Source of the DNA: Pyrococcus kukulkanii
GTDB taxonomy: Archaea; Methanobacteriota_B; Thermococci; Thermococcales; Thermococcaceae
Assembly: GCF_041647995.1 (NCBI RefSeq)
Contig: NZ_JARRIB010000005.1
Span: 62,001-126,000 of the forward strand
DNA length: 64,000 nt
Direction: 5' to 3'
In this document: piece after piece, positions 25,890-34,531 of the stretch
How positions within the stretch are numbered: the stretch's first letter is position 1
Layout: every line of letters begins with the position of its first letter
Notes under the pieces: model-generated
Database searches by the model: none
The model's input: the letters and a program-made list of their open reading frames with translations, nothing else
Told to the model about the DNA's origin: nothing
Translations under genes and position numbers: made by a program

Positions 25890-26878
25890 CCCTCCGTGTA
25901 GCTAACCCTAACACGCGGATCAATGAGGGCGTAGACTATGTCTATCACGAAGTTGGCCACTAGGACGGCAATGACGATCATCAGAAATCCACCCTGTAAG
26001 AGGAAGTAGTCCTGACTTAAAGCCGCACGCATCAGCAGAACTCCAACTCCAGGGTAGTTGAAGACTATTTCAGTTGCAATTGCCCCAGCAACCATTAGGC
26101 CCAACTGCAAGGCGAGTCCGGTTATCTGGGGGAGGATTGCGTTCCTGTAGGCGTGCTTAGTCATTAGTTTTTCACTTGCACCTAGGGCCTCGAGGTACCT
26201 GACGTAGTCAGCCTCAAGCTCATAGATTATCATGTTTCTCATCCCTATGGCCCAGCTACCGATCATGACTATGAACAGACTTAGGAACGGGAGTATCCAA
26301 TGCTTCAAGAAATCTACAATGAACGTTAAAGAAAATCTCGGAACTAAGTCCGGGCTATAGGCTCCCTGATATGGCAACCAGCCGAGCTTAACTCCGATTA
26401 CGTACACGAGGAGCATGGCAAACCAGAAGTACGGTATGCTCGCCAAGAAGTAAAAGAGGGGCATCACGTACCTGTCGTACTTCTTGTTCTTCCCTGCCAA
26501 TGCACCGAGCCAATTGCCTATGATCCAACTCAGAACTATAGCGGGGAATAGGATCGCTATGTCATATGGAAGCGCGTGCTTGATTAAATCCGAAACCGGG
26601 GCTCTGTAAAGTATGCTATACCCAAGGTTACCGGTTAGCAGGGATTTCCAAAAGCTTATGAACTGAACGTAAAGTGGCTTATTTAATCCGTACAGCTCTT
26701 CATAAAATTGTAACAGAGTTTCCCTCTCCTGGGGGGATAAGCCCAGGGCGGAGTTTATCATGATCTCTATAGGGTTACCGGGCATTAATCTAGGCAACAA
26801 CCAGTTCAGGGTTACAGCAAATATGAACGTTAAAAAATAAATGAGAATTTTCCTCTTTAGGTACTGCTTAAATCCCAT
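25886..26878 (-). CDS. ABC transporter permease, DppB type
   Basis: A 330-residue permease with an N-terminal helix (about 12-30) followed by PRLMPGNPIE, the standard DppB motif, and about five further helices. The EAA loop ALGASEKLMTKHAYRNAILP is clear. It starts 45 nt downstream of the binding-protein gene and overlaps dppC by four bases. Confidence 0.92.
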   Translation of the reverse strand: MGFKQYLKRKILIYFLTFIFAVTLNWLLPRLMPGNPIEIMINSALGLSPQERETLLQFYEELYGLNKPLYVQFISFWKSLLTGNLGYSILYRAPVSDLIKHALPYDIAILFPAIVLSWIIGNWLGALAGKNKKYDRYVMPLFYFLASIPYFWFAMLLVYVIGVKLGWLPYQGAYSPDLVPRFSLTFIVDFLKHWILPFLSLFIVMIGSWAIGMRNMIIYELEADYVRYLEALGASEKLMTKHAYRNAILPQITGLALQLGLMVAGAIATEIVFNYPGVGVLLMRAALSQDYFLLQGGFLMIVIAVLVANFVIDIVYALIDPRVRVSYTEG

Positions 26879-26923
26879 TTCTTCCCCCTCCTCGATTTTA
26901 TCAATAAAAAAATAAGAGAAAGC

Positions 26924-28804
26924 TCAGAGTCTCCTCCTTCTCAAGATGAGTGGAACTGCCGCTAAGGTAAGGATAGCCGCTGGACCACAGATGCCGCCCT
27001 TAGTCTCGGTTGGTGAAGCCGTAACTGTAACGGTCTTCTCGACGGTCTGAGTCTTTTCTACTGTCTGTGTCTTCTCGACAGTCTGGGTCTGGACTACGGT
27101 GGTTGTCCCTGGACCAACGGCCTTAGCCGGCCTGACACCAAGGAATGCAAGTGCTGTACCCCAGGTACCGAAGCCTGGCCAGAAGATTGGAACACCGTAT
27201 GGATTCTCCTCGTTTGGCCAGTTAGCCCAGTACTGGGTGTTTGCTTCATAGAATAAGGTACCCATGTAGAGTGGAACTGCTGGAACGTCCTTAAGCCAGA
27301 TCTTGGTTAGCTCCCTGAGGAGCTCAACCTGCTTAGCCTCATCAGATGTCTTTGCAAGTTCGTCCAGTAACTTATTAGCCTCTGGGTTGTAGTAGTTACC
27401 GAAGTTTGCCCCACCCTTGTTATTCTCATCCTTATAGTACATTAAATCGTAGTAGACACTATAGGGATCTGGCTTGAATGTTCCAGCCCAGTGCATTGTT
27501 AAGTCGAACTCTCCAGCCTGTTGCTTGCTGACCATTGTAGCCCAGTCGTACTTCTTAACGTCAACCTTAATTCCGATAGCCTTGAGCTGGTTGACTACGA
27601 TCTCTACCGCCTGCATCCAGTCACTACATGGACCACATGCAGCGAACGTTAGGACGAGATCCTTACCGTTGTACTCCCTCCAGCCATCTCCATCGGTGTC
27701 CTTAATTCCAGCCTCGTCGAGGAGCTTTGCTGCATCAACTGGGTCACAGTACTTCCATCCGTACTCCTTGATTAGCTGGTTAACTCCAATCTTCTCCTTC
27801 CATGGCTTCATGACGTTACCGAGTGGGGTCTGGTCTGGGAGGTCGCTTATTGGTCCCTGCTTGACGATCTGTGCTGGACAGATTGCCTCGGCTATGGCCT
27901 TCCTGACGAGTGGGTCGTCAAGTGGCTTGTGCTTGGTGTTGAAGTACATTATAACTGGAACGACAGGTGGGAAGTACGGTGGCCTGTCAAGCCAACTAAC
28001 TATGTTCGGGTTCTTCTTCTTGAGCTCGACTATATCGACGTAGTAGGTACCTACGTCAAGGTCACCCTTGAGGAACATGTTTGCAGCCTGGTCGTTTGAG
28101 CCAACGTACAGCTGGACGATGTACTTTGGAGCTGGAAGGCCAAAGTACTTTGCACCCCACCACTCATCGTTCCTCACGAAAATTGCCTTCTGTTGCTGTA
28201 CAACCTTGTAGAGCTTGTAGGCACCTGAACCGACAAGGTACTTCTGCTCATCACCAAGGAATGTCATAGTCTTAACCTTCTGTGGGTCGATGTTCTTGAA
28301 TATATGCTCCGGGAGAATTAGGACGCTGTAGAGCTCATTTCTCCAAGCCCAGACGTTTGGAGTGCTCTTGAATATGAACTGAACGGTTCTCATGTCAAGA
28401 ACCTTTATTTCCTGGAGACCATATTTTGACCAGTCTTTAAGCCCTACCTTTTGGTAGTACTCAAATGAGAACTTGACATCTTCAGCTGTAAGTGGCTTTC
28501 CATCCTGCCACTTAGTGCCCTCCCTAAGTTTGACCTCAAAAACGTTTGGCTTGACCCACTTTCCGTATTCAGCAAGCCATGGAACGAGTTCGGTCTTCAT
28601 GAAGTTGAGCATGAACAATGGCTCAAAGACCAAACCAGCCATTGGGATTATGTTGCTTCCCTGAATTGGATTTGCATTTGTTGGTGGAGCGGAGTTAGCC
28701 GTGTACAAGGTTTGTTCCCTTGGAAGTTCTTCCTGGGCGGCAACTACTCCAATGGTACTAAGGAAGAACAGGGCAATCAATATTGTGGCTATGTACTTTT
28801 TCAT
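26924..28804 (-). CDS. ABC transporter substrate-binding protein (family 5) with CGP-CTERM tail
   Basis: A 626-residue extracellular binding protein. A signal peptide (about residues 2-24, ending VVAAQ) is followed by the SBP family 5 domain with WLAEYGKWVKPNVFEVKLRE and DVKFSFEYYQ motifs. Near the C-terminus is a Thr-rich spacer with VEKTQT repeated, then the Thermococcales CGP-CTERM sorting signal: CGPAAILTLAAVPLILRRRRL, shown here as a Cys-Gly-Pro box, a short hydrophobic helix and an Arg cluster. The protein should be processed and anchored outside the cell. Gene order with glmD and glmA makes chito-oligosaccharides the likely ligand. The ATG at 28804 is chosen over an upstream in-frame start at 28819. 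First gene of the operon. Confidence 0.9.
   Translation of the reverse strand: MKKYIATILIALFFLSTIGVVAAQEELPREQTLYTANSAPPTNANPIQGSNIIPMAGLVFEPLFMLNFMKTELVPWLAEYGKWVKPNVFEVKLREGTKWQDGKPLTAEDVKFSFEYYQKVGLKDWSKYGLQEIKVLDMRTVQFIFKSTPNVWAWRNELYSVLILPEHIFKNIDPQKVKTMTFLGDEQKYLVGSGAYKLYKVVQQQKAIFVRNDEWWGAKYFGLPAPKYIVQLYVGSNDQAANMFLKGDLDVGTYYVDIVELKKKNPNIVSWLDRPPYFPPVVPVIMYFNTKHKPLDDPLVRKAIAEAICPAQIVKQGPISDLPDQTPLGNVMKPWKEKIGVNQLIKEYGWKYCDPVDAAKLLDEAGIKDTDGDGWREYNGKDLVLTFAACGPCSDWMQAVEIVVNQLKAIGIKVDVKKYDWATMVSKQQAGEFDLTMHWAGTFKPDPYSVYYDLMYYKDENNKGGANFGNYYNPEANKLLDELAKTSDEAKQVELLRELTKIWLKDVPAVPLYMGTLFYEANTQYWANWPNEENPYGVPIFWPGFGTWGTALAFLGVRPAKAVGPGTTTVVQTQTVEKTQTVEKTQTVEKTVTVTASPTETKGGICGPAAILTLAAVPLILRRRRL
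27030..27105 (-). repeat. Short tandem repeats encoding the VEKTQT spacer
   Basis: Three successive near-identical 18-nt units in the binding-protein gene encode VEKTQT, VEKTQT and VEKTVT, after an initial TVVQTQT. Synonymous differences between units show that it is not a very recent duplication. It forms the flexible stalk between the binding domain and the membrane-sorting tail. Confidence 0.75.
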
Positions 28805-28819
28805 AGCAGACCACCCCAT

Positions 28820-28870
28820 TATAATTCATTTCAAATTTGTAAAATATGGCCAATATATATAAGGTTTTTG
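28820..28870 (-). promoter_or_regulatory. Promoter of the amino-sugar transport/degradation operon
   Basis: On the minus strand CAAAAACCTTATATATATT is a strong BRE/TATA (TATA at about 28854-28862), giving a transcription start near 28830 and a leader of about 26 nt before the ATG at 28804. It should drive seven genes down to glmA. No TGM-type TATCAC-N5-GTGATA motif was found here. Confidence 0.6.
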
Positions 28871-28962
28871 GTGGAAAATTTAAAGCAGTAGTGGACTTAT
28901 TTTTACATTTGCTCTGATATAATCGCCTCTATCATTAAAAAGACAAAGACTCCTTGATGAAG

Positions 28963-29012
28963 TTCCACATGTGGAAAATTATAAAAACTAAAGGATCTAT
29001 AAAATGAACTTG
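28963..29012 (+). promoter_or_regulatory. Promoter of the GH1 gene with 14-nt palindrome
   Basis: TTCCACATGTGGAA at 28963-28976 is a perfect palindrome directly followed by AAATTATAAAAACT, a likely TATA box (about 28979-28987). A second TATA-like ATCTATAAAATG lies at 28995-29006. The palindrome occupies the BRE/upstream position, where an activator or repressor could act. Confidence 0.5.
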
Positions 29013-29022
29013 GGGAGAGACG

Positions 29023-30474
29023 ATGGAATTCTATTGGGGCGTAGTCCAATCGGCATTTCAATTTGAGATGGGAGATCCCTATAGGAGGAATATAGACTCA
29101 AGAAGTGACTGGTGGGCATGGGTTCGTGACCCTTACAACATTAAAAATGAATTAGTTAGTGGAGATCTACCTGAAGAGGGGATTAACAATTACGATTTAT
29201 ACGAAATCGATCATAGACTCGCCAAGGATCTTGGTTTAAACGCCTACCAATTGACGATAGAATGGAGCAGAATATTTCCCTGCCCCACCTTTAACGTTGA
29301 AGTAAGTGTTGAACAAGATGGTTATGGATTCATAAAGAAGGTTAAGATAAAGAGAGAGCACCTGCAACAACTTGATGAATTAGCAAATAAGAGGGAAGTT
29401 CAACACTATTTAGACGTCCTTAGAAACCTAAAGAAGTTAGGATTCACAACATTCGTTACTTTGAATCATCAGACTAATCCAATATGGCTTCACGATCCCC
29501 TCGAGGTCAGGGCAAATATAGAGAAGGCCAGAGCTAAGGGATGGGTAGATGAGAGAGCAATAATAGAGTTCGCTAAGTTCGTCGCTTATATTGCTTGGAA
29601 GTTCGATGAGTACGTAGATTATTGGGCAACTTTTGACGAACCTATGGTAACGGCCGAATTAGGATATTTGGGCCCATACGTTGGATGGCCCCCAGGAATA
29701 CTCAACCCAACGGCAGCAAAAAAGGTAATCCTGAATCAAGTAATAGCGCATGCGAGAGCCTATGATTCTATTAAGAAGTTCTCCAAGAAACCCGTTGGGA
29801 TAATTCTAAATATAATACCAGCCTATCCCCTCGATCCAAACAACCCGAAAGACCAAAAAGCCGCTGAGAATTATGACCTCTTCCACAATAGGATATTCTT
29901 AGAGGCCGTAAACAGAGGAAGACTTGACATTGAGATATCCGGGGAATACGTCAAGGTAGCACACTTAAAGAGGAACGATTGGATAGGGAACAACTACTAC
30001 ACAAGGGAAGTCGTAAGGTACGTGGAACCTAAGTACGAAGAATTGCCACTTGTTACATTCGTTGGAGCCGAAGGCTATGGATATTCAGGGAATCCAAACA
30101 GCGTCTCCCCAGATAATAACCCAACAAGCGACTTTGGATGGGAAGTATTTCCTCAAGGCCTATATGATTCCACGGCAGAGGCATACGAATACTGCAAGAA
30201 CATCTTCATAACGGAAAATGGGATTGCCGACTCTAAGGACATCCTGAGGCCAAGATATATAGTGGATCATATTGGAGAAGTCAAAAACCTCATCGAGAAC
30301 GGAATAAAAGTCGGCGGATACTTCCATTGGGCCTTGACGGATAATTACGAGTGGGCGATGGGATTTAAGATAAGATTCGGGCTTTACGAAGTTGACTTGA
30401 TAACAAAGGAGAGGATACCAAGAAGAAGGAGCGTTGAAACTTATAAGAAAGTCGTTAGGGAGGGGATAGAATGA
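29023..30474 (+). CDS. GH1 family glycosidase with TFDEP acid/base motif, probably amino-sugar specific
   Basis: A 483-residue cytosolic TIM-barrel enzyme of glycoside hydrolase family 1. Conserved points are Gln13 in SAFQFE, WSRIFPCP at 81-88, His149 in TLNHQ, acid/base Glu206 in ATFDEP, nucleophile Glu398 in FITENG and the end of the barrel ALTDNYEWAMGF (437-448) with RFGLYEVD. In nearly all GH1 enzymes the acid/base motif is T(F/L)NEP; here Asn is replaced by Asp205. Since that residue contacts the C2 group of the sugar, an amino sugar is a plausible substrate. It is close to PH0501-type proteins of P. horikoshii, annotated as beta-glycosidase or mannosidase. No signal peptide. Its last four bases overlap the start of vapB. 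Confidence 0.87.
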   Translation: MEFYWGVVQSAFQFEMGDPYRRNIDSRSDWWAWVRDPYNIKNELVSGDLPEEGINNYDLYEIDHRLAKDLGLNAYQLTIEWSRIFPCPTFNVEVSVEQDGYGFIKKVKIKREHLQQLDELANKREVQHYLDVLRNLKKLGFTTFVTLNHQTNPIWLHDPLEVRANIEKARAKGWVDERAIIEFAKFVAYIAWKFDEYVDYWATFDEPMVTAELGYLGPYVGWPPGILNPTAAKKVILNQVIAHARAYDSIKKFSKKPVGIILNIIPAYPLDPNNPKDQKAAENYDLFHNRIFLEAVNRGRLDIEISGEYVKVAHLKRNDWIGNNYYTREVVRYVEPKYEELPLVTFVGAEGYGYSGNPNSVSPDNNPTSDFGWEVFPQGLYDSTAEAYEYCKNIFITENGIADSKDILRPRYIVDHIGEVKNLIENGIKVGGYFHWALTDNYEWAMGFKIRFGLYEVDLITKERIPRRRSVETYKKVVREGIE

Positions 30475-30680
30475 AGACGATAGCCGTTGACGAGAGTACT
30501 TGGAAGAAAATTAAAATGCTCAAGGATAAACTTGAAGCAAGGTCGTACGATGAAGTACTACAAAAGCTAATAGAAACATGGCATTTGGTTGAACTCGATA
30601 AAAAGGTGGACAAGGTCGTAATGAGTGATGATGAAGCTGAAACCTTAATTAATATCATTAAAAAGAAGAAGGAGAGTTGA
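30471..30680 (+). CDS. vapB: VapB-type antitoxin
   Basis: A 69-residue protein with the strand-helix-helix start MKTIAVDESTWKKIKMLKDK typical of archaeal VapB/DUF217-like antitoxins, whose N-terminal part binds DNA and C-terminal part (EAETLINIIKKKK) binds the toxin. The ATG overlaps the stop of the glycosidase gene (ATGA), an unusual coupling of a toxin-antitoxin pair to a metabolic gene. The cognate toxin gene begins four nucleotides after it. Confidence 0.82.
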   Translation: MKTIAVDESTWKKIKMLKDKLEARSYDEVLQKLIETWHLVELDKKVDKVVMSDDEAETLINIIKKKKES

Positions 30681-30683
30681 AAC

Positions 30684-31133
30684 ATGCCGTTGCCCCCTGA
30701 AATTACTTTTGATAGCGCTGCTCTTCTGAAGATGCACTCAAAGAGCAGGAAAAGGTTACTTGAGATAACCCTAGCAAAGTTCAACGTCAACATTTCAATA
30801 ATCACAATATACAGGTATTTAACGGCGAGAGCATACCTTAAGAAGAACATCGAGCTTGAATTTGACATATTAAAAGATATATATACAATAATCCCACTAA
30901 CTGAGGACATAATAATTAAAGCAGCCCAAATCGAGGCAAACTTACTCAGAAAAGGAATAATCATGGATATTGAGGATATATTAACAGCGGCAACTGCGAT
31001 CCAAACGGGCAGCCTTTTAATAGCAGATGATGCAAAGAGGTACGATCCGATTAGAAGGTTTGGGCTTGATACAATGCCACTGGAGAAATTCCTAAAAGAG
31101 GTAGAATTAATGGTAGAAAAGGAGCTCATATGA
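30684..31133 (+). CDS. vapC: VapC-type PIN-domain toxin
   Basis: A 149-residue PIN-domain ribonuclease. Acidic metal-binding residues visible are Asp in TFDSAALL near residue 10, and the [11 protein letters not shown] and [12 protein letters not shown] segments typical of VapC, which cut tRNA or rRNA. The middle Glu (in [10 protein letters not shown], where E is usual) is not clear, and Y/R replaces the common SELYYG-type motif, so activity may be reduced. It partners the adjacent VapB. Eight-base convergent overlap with dac. Confidence 0.8.
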   Translation: MPLPPEITFDSAALLKMHSKSRKRLLEITLAKFNVNISIITIYRYLTARAYLKKNIELEFDILKDIYTIIPLTEDIIIKAAQIEANLLRKGIIMDIEDILTAATAIQTGSLLIADDAKRYDPIRRFGLDTMPLEKFLKEVELMVEKELI

Positions 31134-31929
31134 GCTCAGCGAAGGGTGTGATGTGATAGAATAGGCTGGGCATTATTCTGAACCCTTCTGCATACTTGAC
31201 ACCTGCCTTTTGTCCATAATAGAGGGCCACCGTTCTAAGGAAGGGCTCCCAAATTTCCCAAATATCCTCGGGGAACTGACTTCTATGAACCCTAATGGCC
31301 TTGAGCTTTAGATCCATGATGTCGGTAATATCAACGAAGTAATTGGGTTTGTGGGTGTAGTAAAGGGCTACAAATGATACTGAATGAGGCCTTAACCCCA
31401 TGTCAAGATCTATATTTGAGAAGTTCGGGAGCTGAGAGAAAGCCACTGCATCTAAAGCCAAGAAACCAGTTGTTCTATGATCAGGGTGAGCCTCATATGG
31501 TAACCAGGGATCTGGAAGGAACACCCCATCAGGTTTCTCTTTCCTAATGATTCTAACTATATCCTTCCTAACCTCCCTCGTATATGGAAGTTCAGTATCC
31601 CTGTAGTTTAGCCAATAAATCTTTTTCACGCCCAATATTTTAGCACTCTCTTCTTCCTCCTTTCTCCTAATTTGAGCCAGCTCGTGTCCCGTCATTGTTT
31701 CATCAGTAGTCCCCATGTAACCATCGGTCATGCAGAGGTAAATTACCTCAACTCCCCTGTCTGCTAACCTCTTAATTGTTCCGCCCATTCCTATGGCACA
31801 GTCGTCCGGATGGGGTTCTATACAGAGAACCTTTTTTACATCCTTTAGAAGATTTTGGATATCAAAGTCAAGAACATCATCAAGCAACTTCCTAAACGCT
31901 GTTTCAAAATCGTTTATCTCCTCAAACAT
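31126..31929 (-). CDS. dac: Diacetylchitobiose/GlcNAc deacetylase Dac (LmbE/PIG-L family)
   Basis: A 267-residue zinc-dependent deacetylase close to PH0499. It removes the acetyl group of the non-reducing GlcNAc of diacetylchitobiose and of free GlcNAc, producing substrates for GlmA and glucosamine for phosphorylation. Zinc ligands by family alignment are His40 and Asp43 in EPHPDD and His151 in AHPDH. The adjacent Asp42 is the usual base. It has its own promoter and faces the GH1-vapBC unit. An AGGAGGTG ribosome site precedes the ATG at 31929. Confidence 0.93.
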   Translation of the reverse strand: MFEEINDFETAFRKLLDDVLDFDIQNLLKDVKKVLCIEPHPDDCAIGMGGTIKRLADRGVEVIYLCMTDGYMGTTDETMTGHELAQIRRKEEEESAKILGVKKIYWLNYRDTELPYTREVRKDIVRIIRKEKPDGVFLPDPWLPYEAHPDHRTTGFLALDAVAFSQLPNFSNIDLDMGLRPHSVSFVALYYTHKPNYFVDITDIMDLKLKAIRVHRSQFPEDIWEIWEPFLRTVALYYGQKAGVKYAEGFRIMPSLFYHITPFAELI

Positions 31930-32045
31930 TTTAGCACCTCCTACAAATTCTCCTTATTTATAAACCTAGCTATATTAATAAAACTTTTGCAGTTTATAGT
32001 TTAAGTTAAAATACCTTGAAGGATAACTTTACCTGGTGGAGATAT
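31930..32045. promoter_or_regulatory. Divergent promoters of dac and the RNA ligase gene
   Basis: On the minus strand TTTATAAAT (31952-31962) is a TATA box about 25 nt before dac leader. On the + strand AGTTTATAG (about 31990-31999) lies 25 nt before position 32020, which supports a start of the RNA ligase at the GTG 32046 rather than at the TTG 32016. Confidence 0.45.
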
Positions 32046-33188
32046 GTGGTTAGTACCAAATTTAAGGAGATCCTTTTGAAGCTTGGAGTCCCGCAGGATA
32101 GGATAGAAACTTTAGAGACAAAGGGAGGTATAGTCGAAGATGAGTTCGAGGGGATTAGATATTTAAGATTTAAAGATTCAGCGGGGAAACTCAGAAGAGG
32201 TACCGTTGTTTTCAATGAAGAAGAGATAATTCTCGGATTCCCACACATAAAGAGGGTTGTAAACTTGGAGGAAGGAATAAGGAGAGCGTTTAGAAATAGG
32301 GAATTCTACGTGGAAGAGAAAGTTGATGGTTACAATGTGAGGGTTGCCAAAGTAATGGATAGGATAGTTGCAATAACCAGAGGTGGCTTCATATGTCCAT
32401 TTACAACAGAAAGAATTACAGATTTCGTGCCCCAGGAGTTCTTCAAAGATCATCCGAACCTAGTTCTTGTTGGAGAAATGGCCGGGCCGGAGAGTCCATA
32501 TCTCGTTGAGGGACCCCCCTATGTTAAGGAGGACATAAAATTTTTCCTGTTCGACATTCAAGAGAAGATCACCGGAAAGAGTTTACCTGTAGAGGAAAGA
32601 TTAAGGCTCGCAGAAGAATACGGAATTCCACATGTGGAAGTGTTCGGAAAGTTCACGCGAAATGACTTAGGAGAGTTGCACGAGCTAATAGAAAAGCTAA
32701 GCAGGGAAGGAAGGGAAGGCATAGTCATGAAAAGTCCCGACATGAAGAAGATAGTCAAATACGTTACACCATTTGCAAACATCAACGATGTAAGGATCGG
32801 GGCCAGGGTTTTTTATGAACTATCTCCAGGATATTTCACAAGTAGGATTTCTAGGCTCGCCTTCTACGTGGCAGAGAAGAGAATCAAAGGCGAGGAGTTG
32901 AGAAAGCTCGCCGAAGACTTGGGAATGGCTCTACTTCAGCCTCTGGTTGAAAGCATATTAGATGTAGAACAGGGGGATGATATTGCAGAAATATTCAAAA
33001 TTAGGGTTAAGAAAATCGAAACGGCCTATAAAATGGTCACTCACTTTGAGAAACTTGGATTAAATATAGAGATCGTGGATATAGAAGAGCTGAACAATGG
33101 TATGTGGAGGGTCACTTTCAAAAGGGTTTACTCAGATGCAACGAGTGAAATCAGGGAGCTAATTGGAGGGAAGGCATTCGTAGATTAG
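32046..33188 (+). CDS. ATP-dependent RNA ligase, archaeal Rnl3 family
   Basis: A 380-residue ligase matching the P. abyssi PAB1020 family (homodimeric, circularises RNA, shown with box C/D RNAs). Nucleotidyltransferase motifs: I is EKVDGYNVR with the AMP-accepting Lys at residue 92, III is FFLFDIQE, IV is EGIVMKSPD, V is IVKYVTP. A Thermococcales-specific dimerisation C-terminus follows. The start GTG at 32046 has GGTGGAGAT before it and gives the expected VSTKF N-terminus; TTG 32016 is 10 codons upstream. The next gene follows after 11 nt. Confidence 0.9.
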   Translation: MVSTKFKEILLKLGVPQDRIETLETKGGIVEDEFEGIRYLRFKDSAGKLRRGTVVFNEEEIILGFPHIKRVVNLEEGIRRAFRNREFYVEEKVDGYNVRVAKVMDRIVAITRGGFICPFTTERITDFVPQEFFKDHPNLVLVGEMAGPESPYLVEGPPYVKEDIKFFLFDIQEKITGKSLPVEERLRLAEEYGIPHVEVFGKFTRNDLGELHELIEKLSREGREGIVMKSPDMKKIVKYVTPFANINDVRIGARVFYELSPGYFTSRISRLAFYVAEKRIKGEELRKLAEDLGMALLQPLVESILDVEQGDDIAEIFKIRVKKIETAYKMVTHFEKLGLNIEIVDIEELNNGMWRVTFKRVYSDATSEIRELIGGKAFVD

Positions 33189-33199
33189 GAGGTGACATT

Positions 33200-34495
33200 A
33201 TGAAGGAATTTGCCCTAGAGCTCGTTAAAGAAGCAATAAATGCAGCGGATCCATACAAAGCCGTGAAAAGAGTCGTAAAAGTTCAGGGGAATAAAATAAT
33301 AGTGGATGGAAAAGAGTTCTTAGTTAAAGGAGGCATTTATGTTATAGCCTTTGGAAAAGCCGCTTGCGAGATGGCAAGGGCCATAGAAGAAATCGTTGGA
33401 GTTGAAGACGGAGTAGCTGTAACCAAGTATGGCTATGGAAGACCCTTAAAGAAAATCAGGGTGATAGAAGCTGGCCATCCTGTCCCGGATGAAAACTCAA
33501 TTAAAGGAGCAGAAGAAGCCTTGAGGATCTTAGAGAAGACAAGCGAAGATGACATTATTTTTGTATTAATCTCGGGAGGGGGCTCAGCCCTATTTGAGCT
33601 TCCGGAAGATGGAATAACGCTTGAAGATCTAAAGAGAACAAATGAGCTCTTAATAACGAGTGGGGCAACAATACATGAGATAAACACGGTTAGGAAGCAT
33701 ATCTCCAAAGTTAAAGGTGGAAAGCTTGCAAAGAGAATTAAAGGAATAGGGATCGCCCTGATAATATCGGATGTCGTGGGAGATAACCTGGAGGCAATAG
33801 CATCTGGACCAACGGTTAAAGATCCAACAACTTTCAAAGATGCGAAGAGAATTCTTGATCTATATGGAATATGGGAGAAAGTGCCAGAGAGCGTCAGAGC
33901 TGTTATAGAAAAAGGCATAAAGGGGGAGATTGATGAAACACTAAAAGAAGATCTTCCAAATATTTATAACTTCCTAATAGCTAGTAATTCTAAATCCTGC
34001 GAGGCAATAGTCAAGAAAGCCAGGGAGAAAGGTTTTGATGCCTACATACTAACCACTGTTCTAGAAGGTGAAGCTAGGGAGGTAGGTATTTTCATAGCTT
34101 CAATAGCGAAGGAGATAGCTGAGAGGGGAAGACCATTTAGACCGCCGGTGGTTTTAGTATTCGGAGGGGAGACGACAGTGACAATTAAGGGAGAAAGCGG
34201 TAAGGGGGGCCCAAACCAGGAGATAGCACTTAGTGCATCAAGAAAAATAAGGGGGCTCAATGTCACGTTGGTTGCCTTTGATACGGATGGAACCGACGGG
34301 CCGACGGACGCCGCTGGGGGGATAGTGGATGGGAAAACTTATGAAAAGCTAAGAAGCGAAGGAATTGACGTTGAAGAATATTTATTCTCTCATAATGCGT
34401 ATGAAGCCCTCAAGAGAGTTGGAGCTCTGTTATTCACTGGACCCACGGGAACGAATGTGAATTCAATAGTTATTGCAATTATTGAGAAAACTTAA
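33200..34495 (+). CDS. gck: Glycerate 2-kinase (MOFRL family)
   Basis: A 431-residue enzyme of the archaeal class II glycerate kinase family, making 2-phosphoglycerate from glycerate in the non-phosphorylative sugar acid route; it resembles PH0495. The N-terminal domain has FGKAACEMA and GHPVPDENS, SGGGSALFE is the phosphate-binding loop, and NTVRKHISKVKGGKLA holds the conserved Lys. The C-terminal MOFRL domain contains GGETTVTIKG, GGPNQEIAL and DTDGTDGPTDAAGG. GGAGGTG precedes the ATG. Cotranscribed with the RNA ligase. Confidence 0.92.
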   Translation: MKEFALELVKEAINAADPYKAVKRVVKVQGNKIIVDGKEFLVKGGIYVIAFGKAACEMARAIEEIVGVEDGVAVTKYGYGRPLKKIRVIEAGHPVPDENSIKGAEEALRILEKTSEDDIIFVLISGGGSALFELPEDGITLEDLKRTNELLITSGATIHEINTVRKHISKVKGGKLAKRIKGIGIALIISDVVGDNLEAIASGPTVKDPTTFKDAKRILDLYGIWEKVPESVRAVIEKGIKGEIDETLKEDLPNIYNFLIASNSKSCEAIVKKAREKGFDAYILTTVLEGEAREVGIFIASIAKEIAERGRPFRPPVVLVFGGETTVTIKGESGKGGPNQEIALSASRKIRGLNVTLVAFDTDGTDGPTDAAGGIVDGKTYEKLRSEGIDVEEYLFSHNAYEALKRVGALLFTGPTGTNVNSIVIAIIEKT

Positions 34496-34531
34496 ATATA
34501 TCTTTTACCTTTAGGTTTTTCGGGGATTCTT

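Noticed and set aside
32629-32640. Second copy of CCACATGTGG, in the RNA ligase gene
   Set aside because: It encodes part of a conserved protein segment and is far from any promoter, so probably chance.
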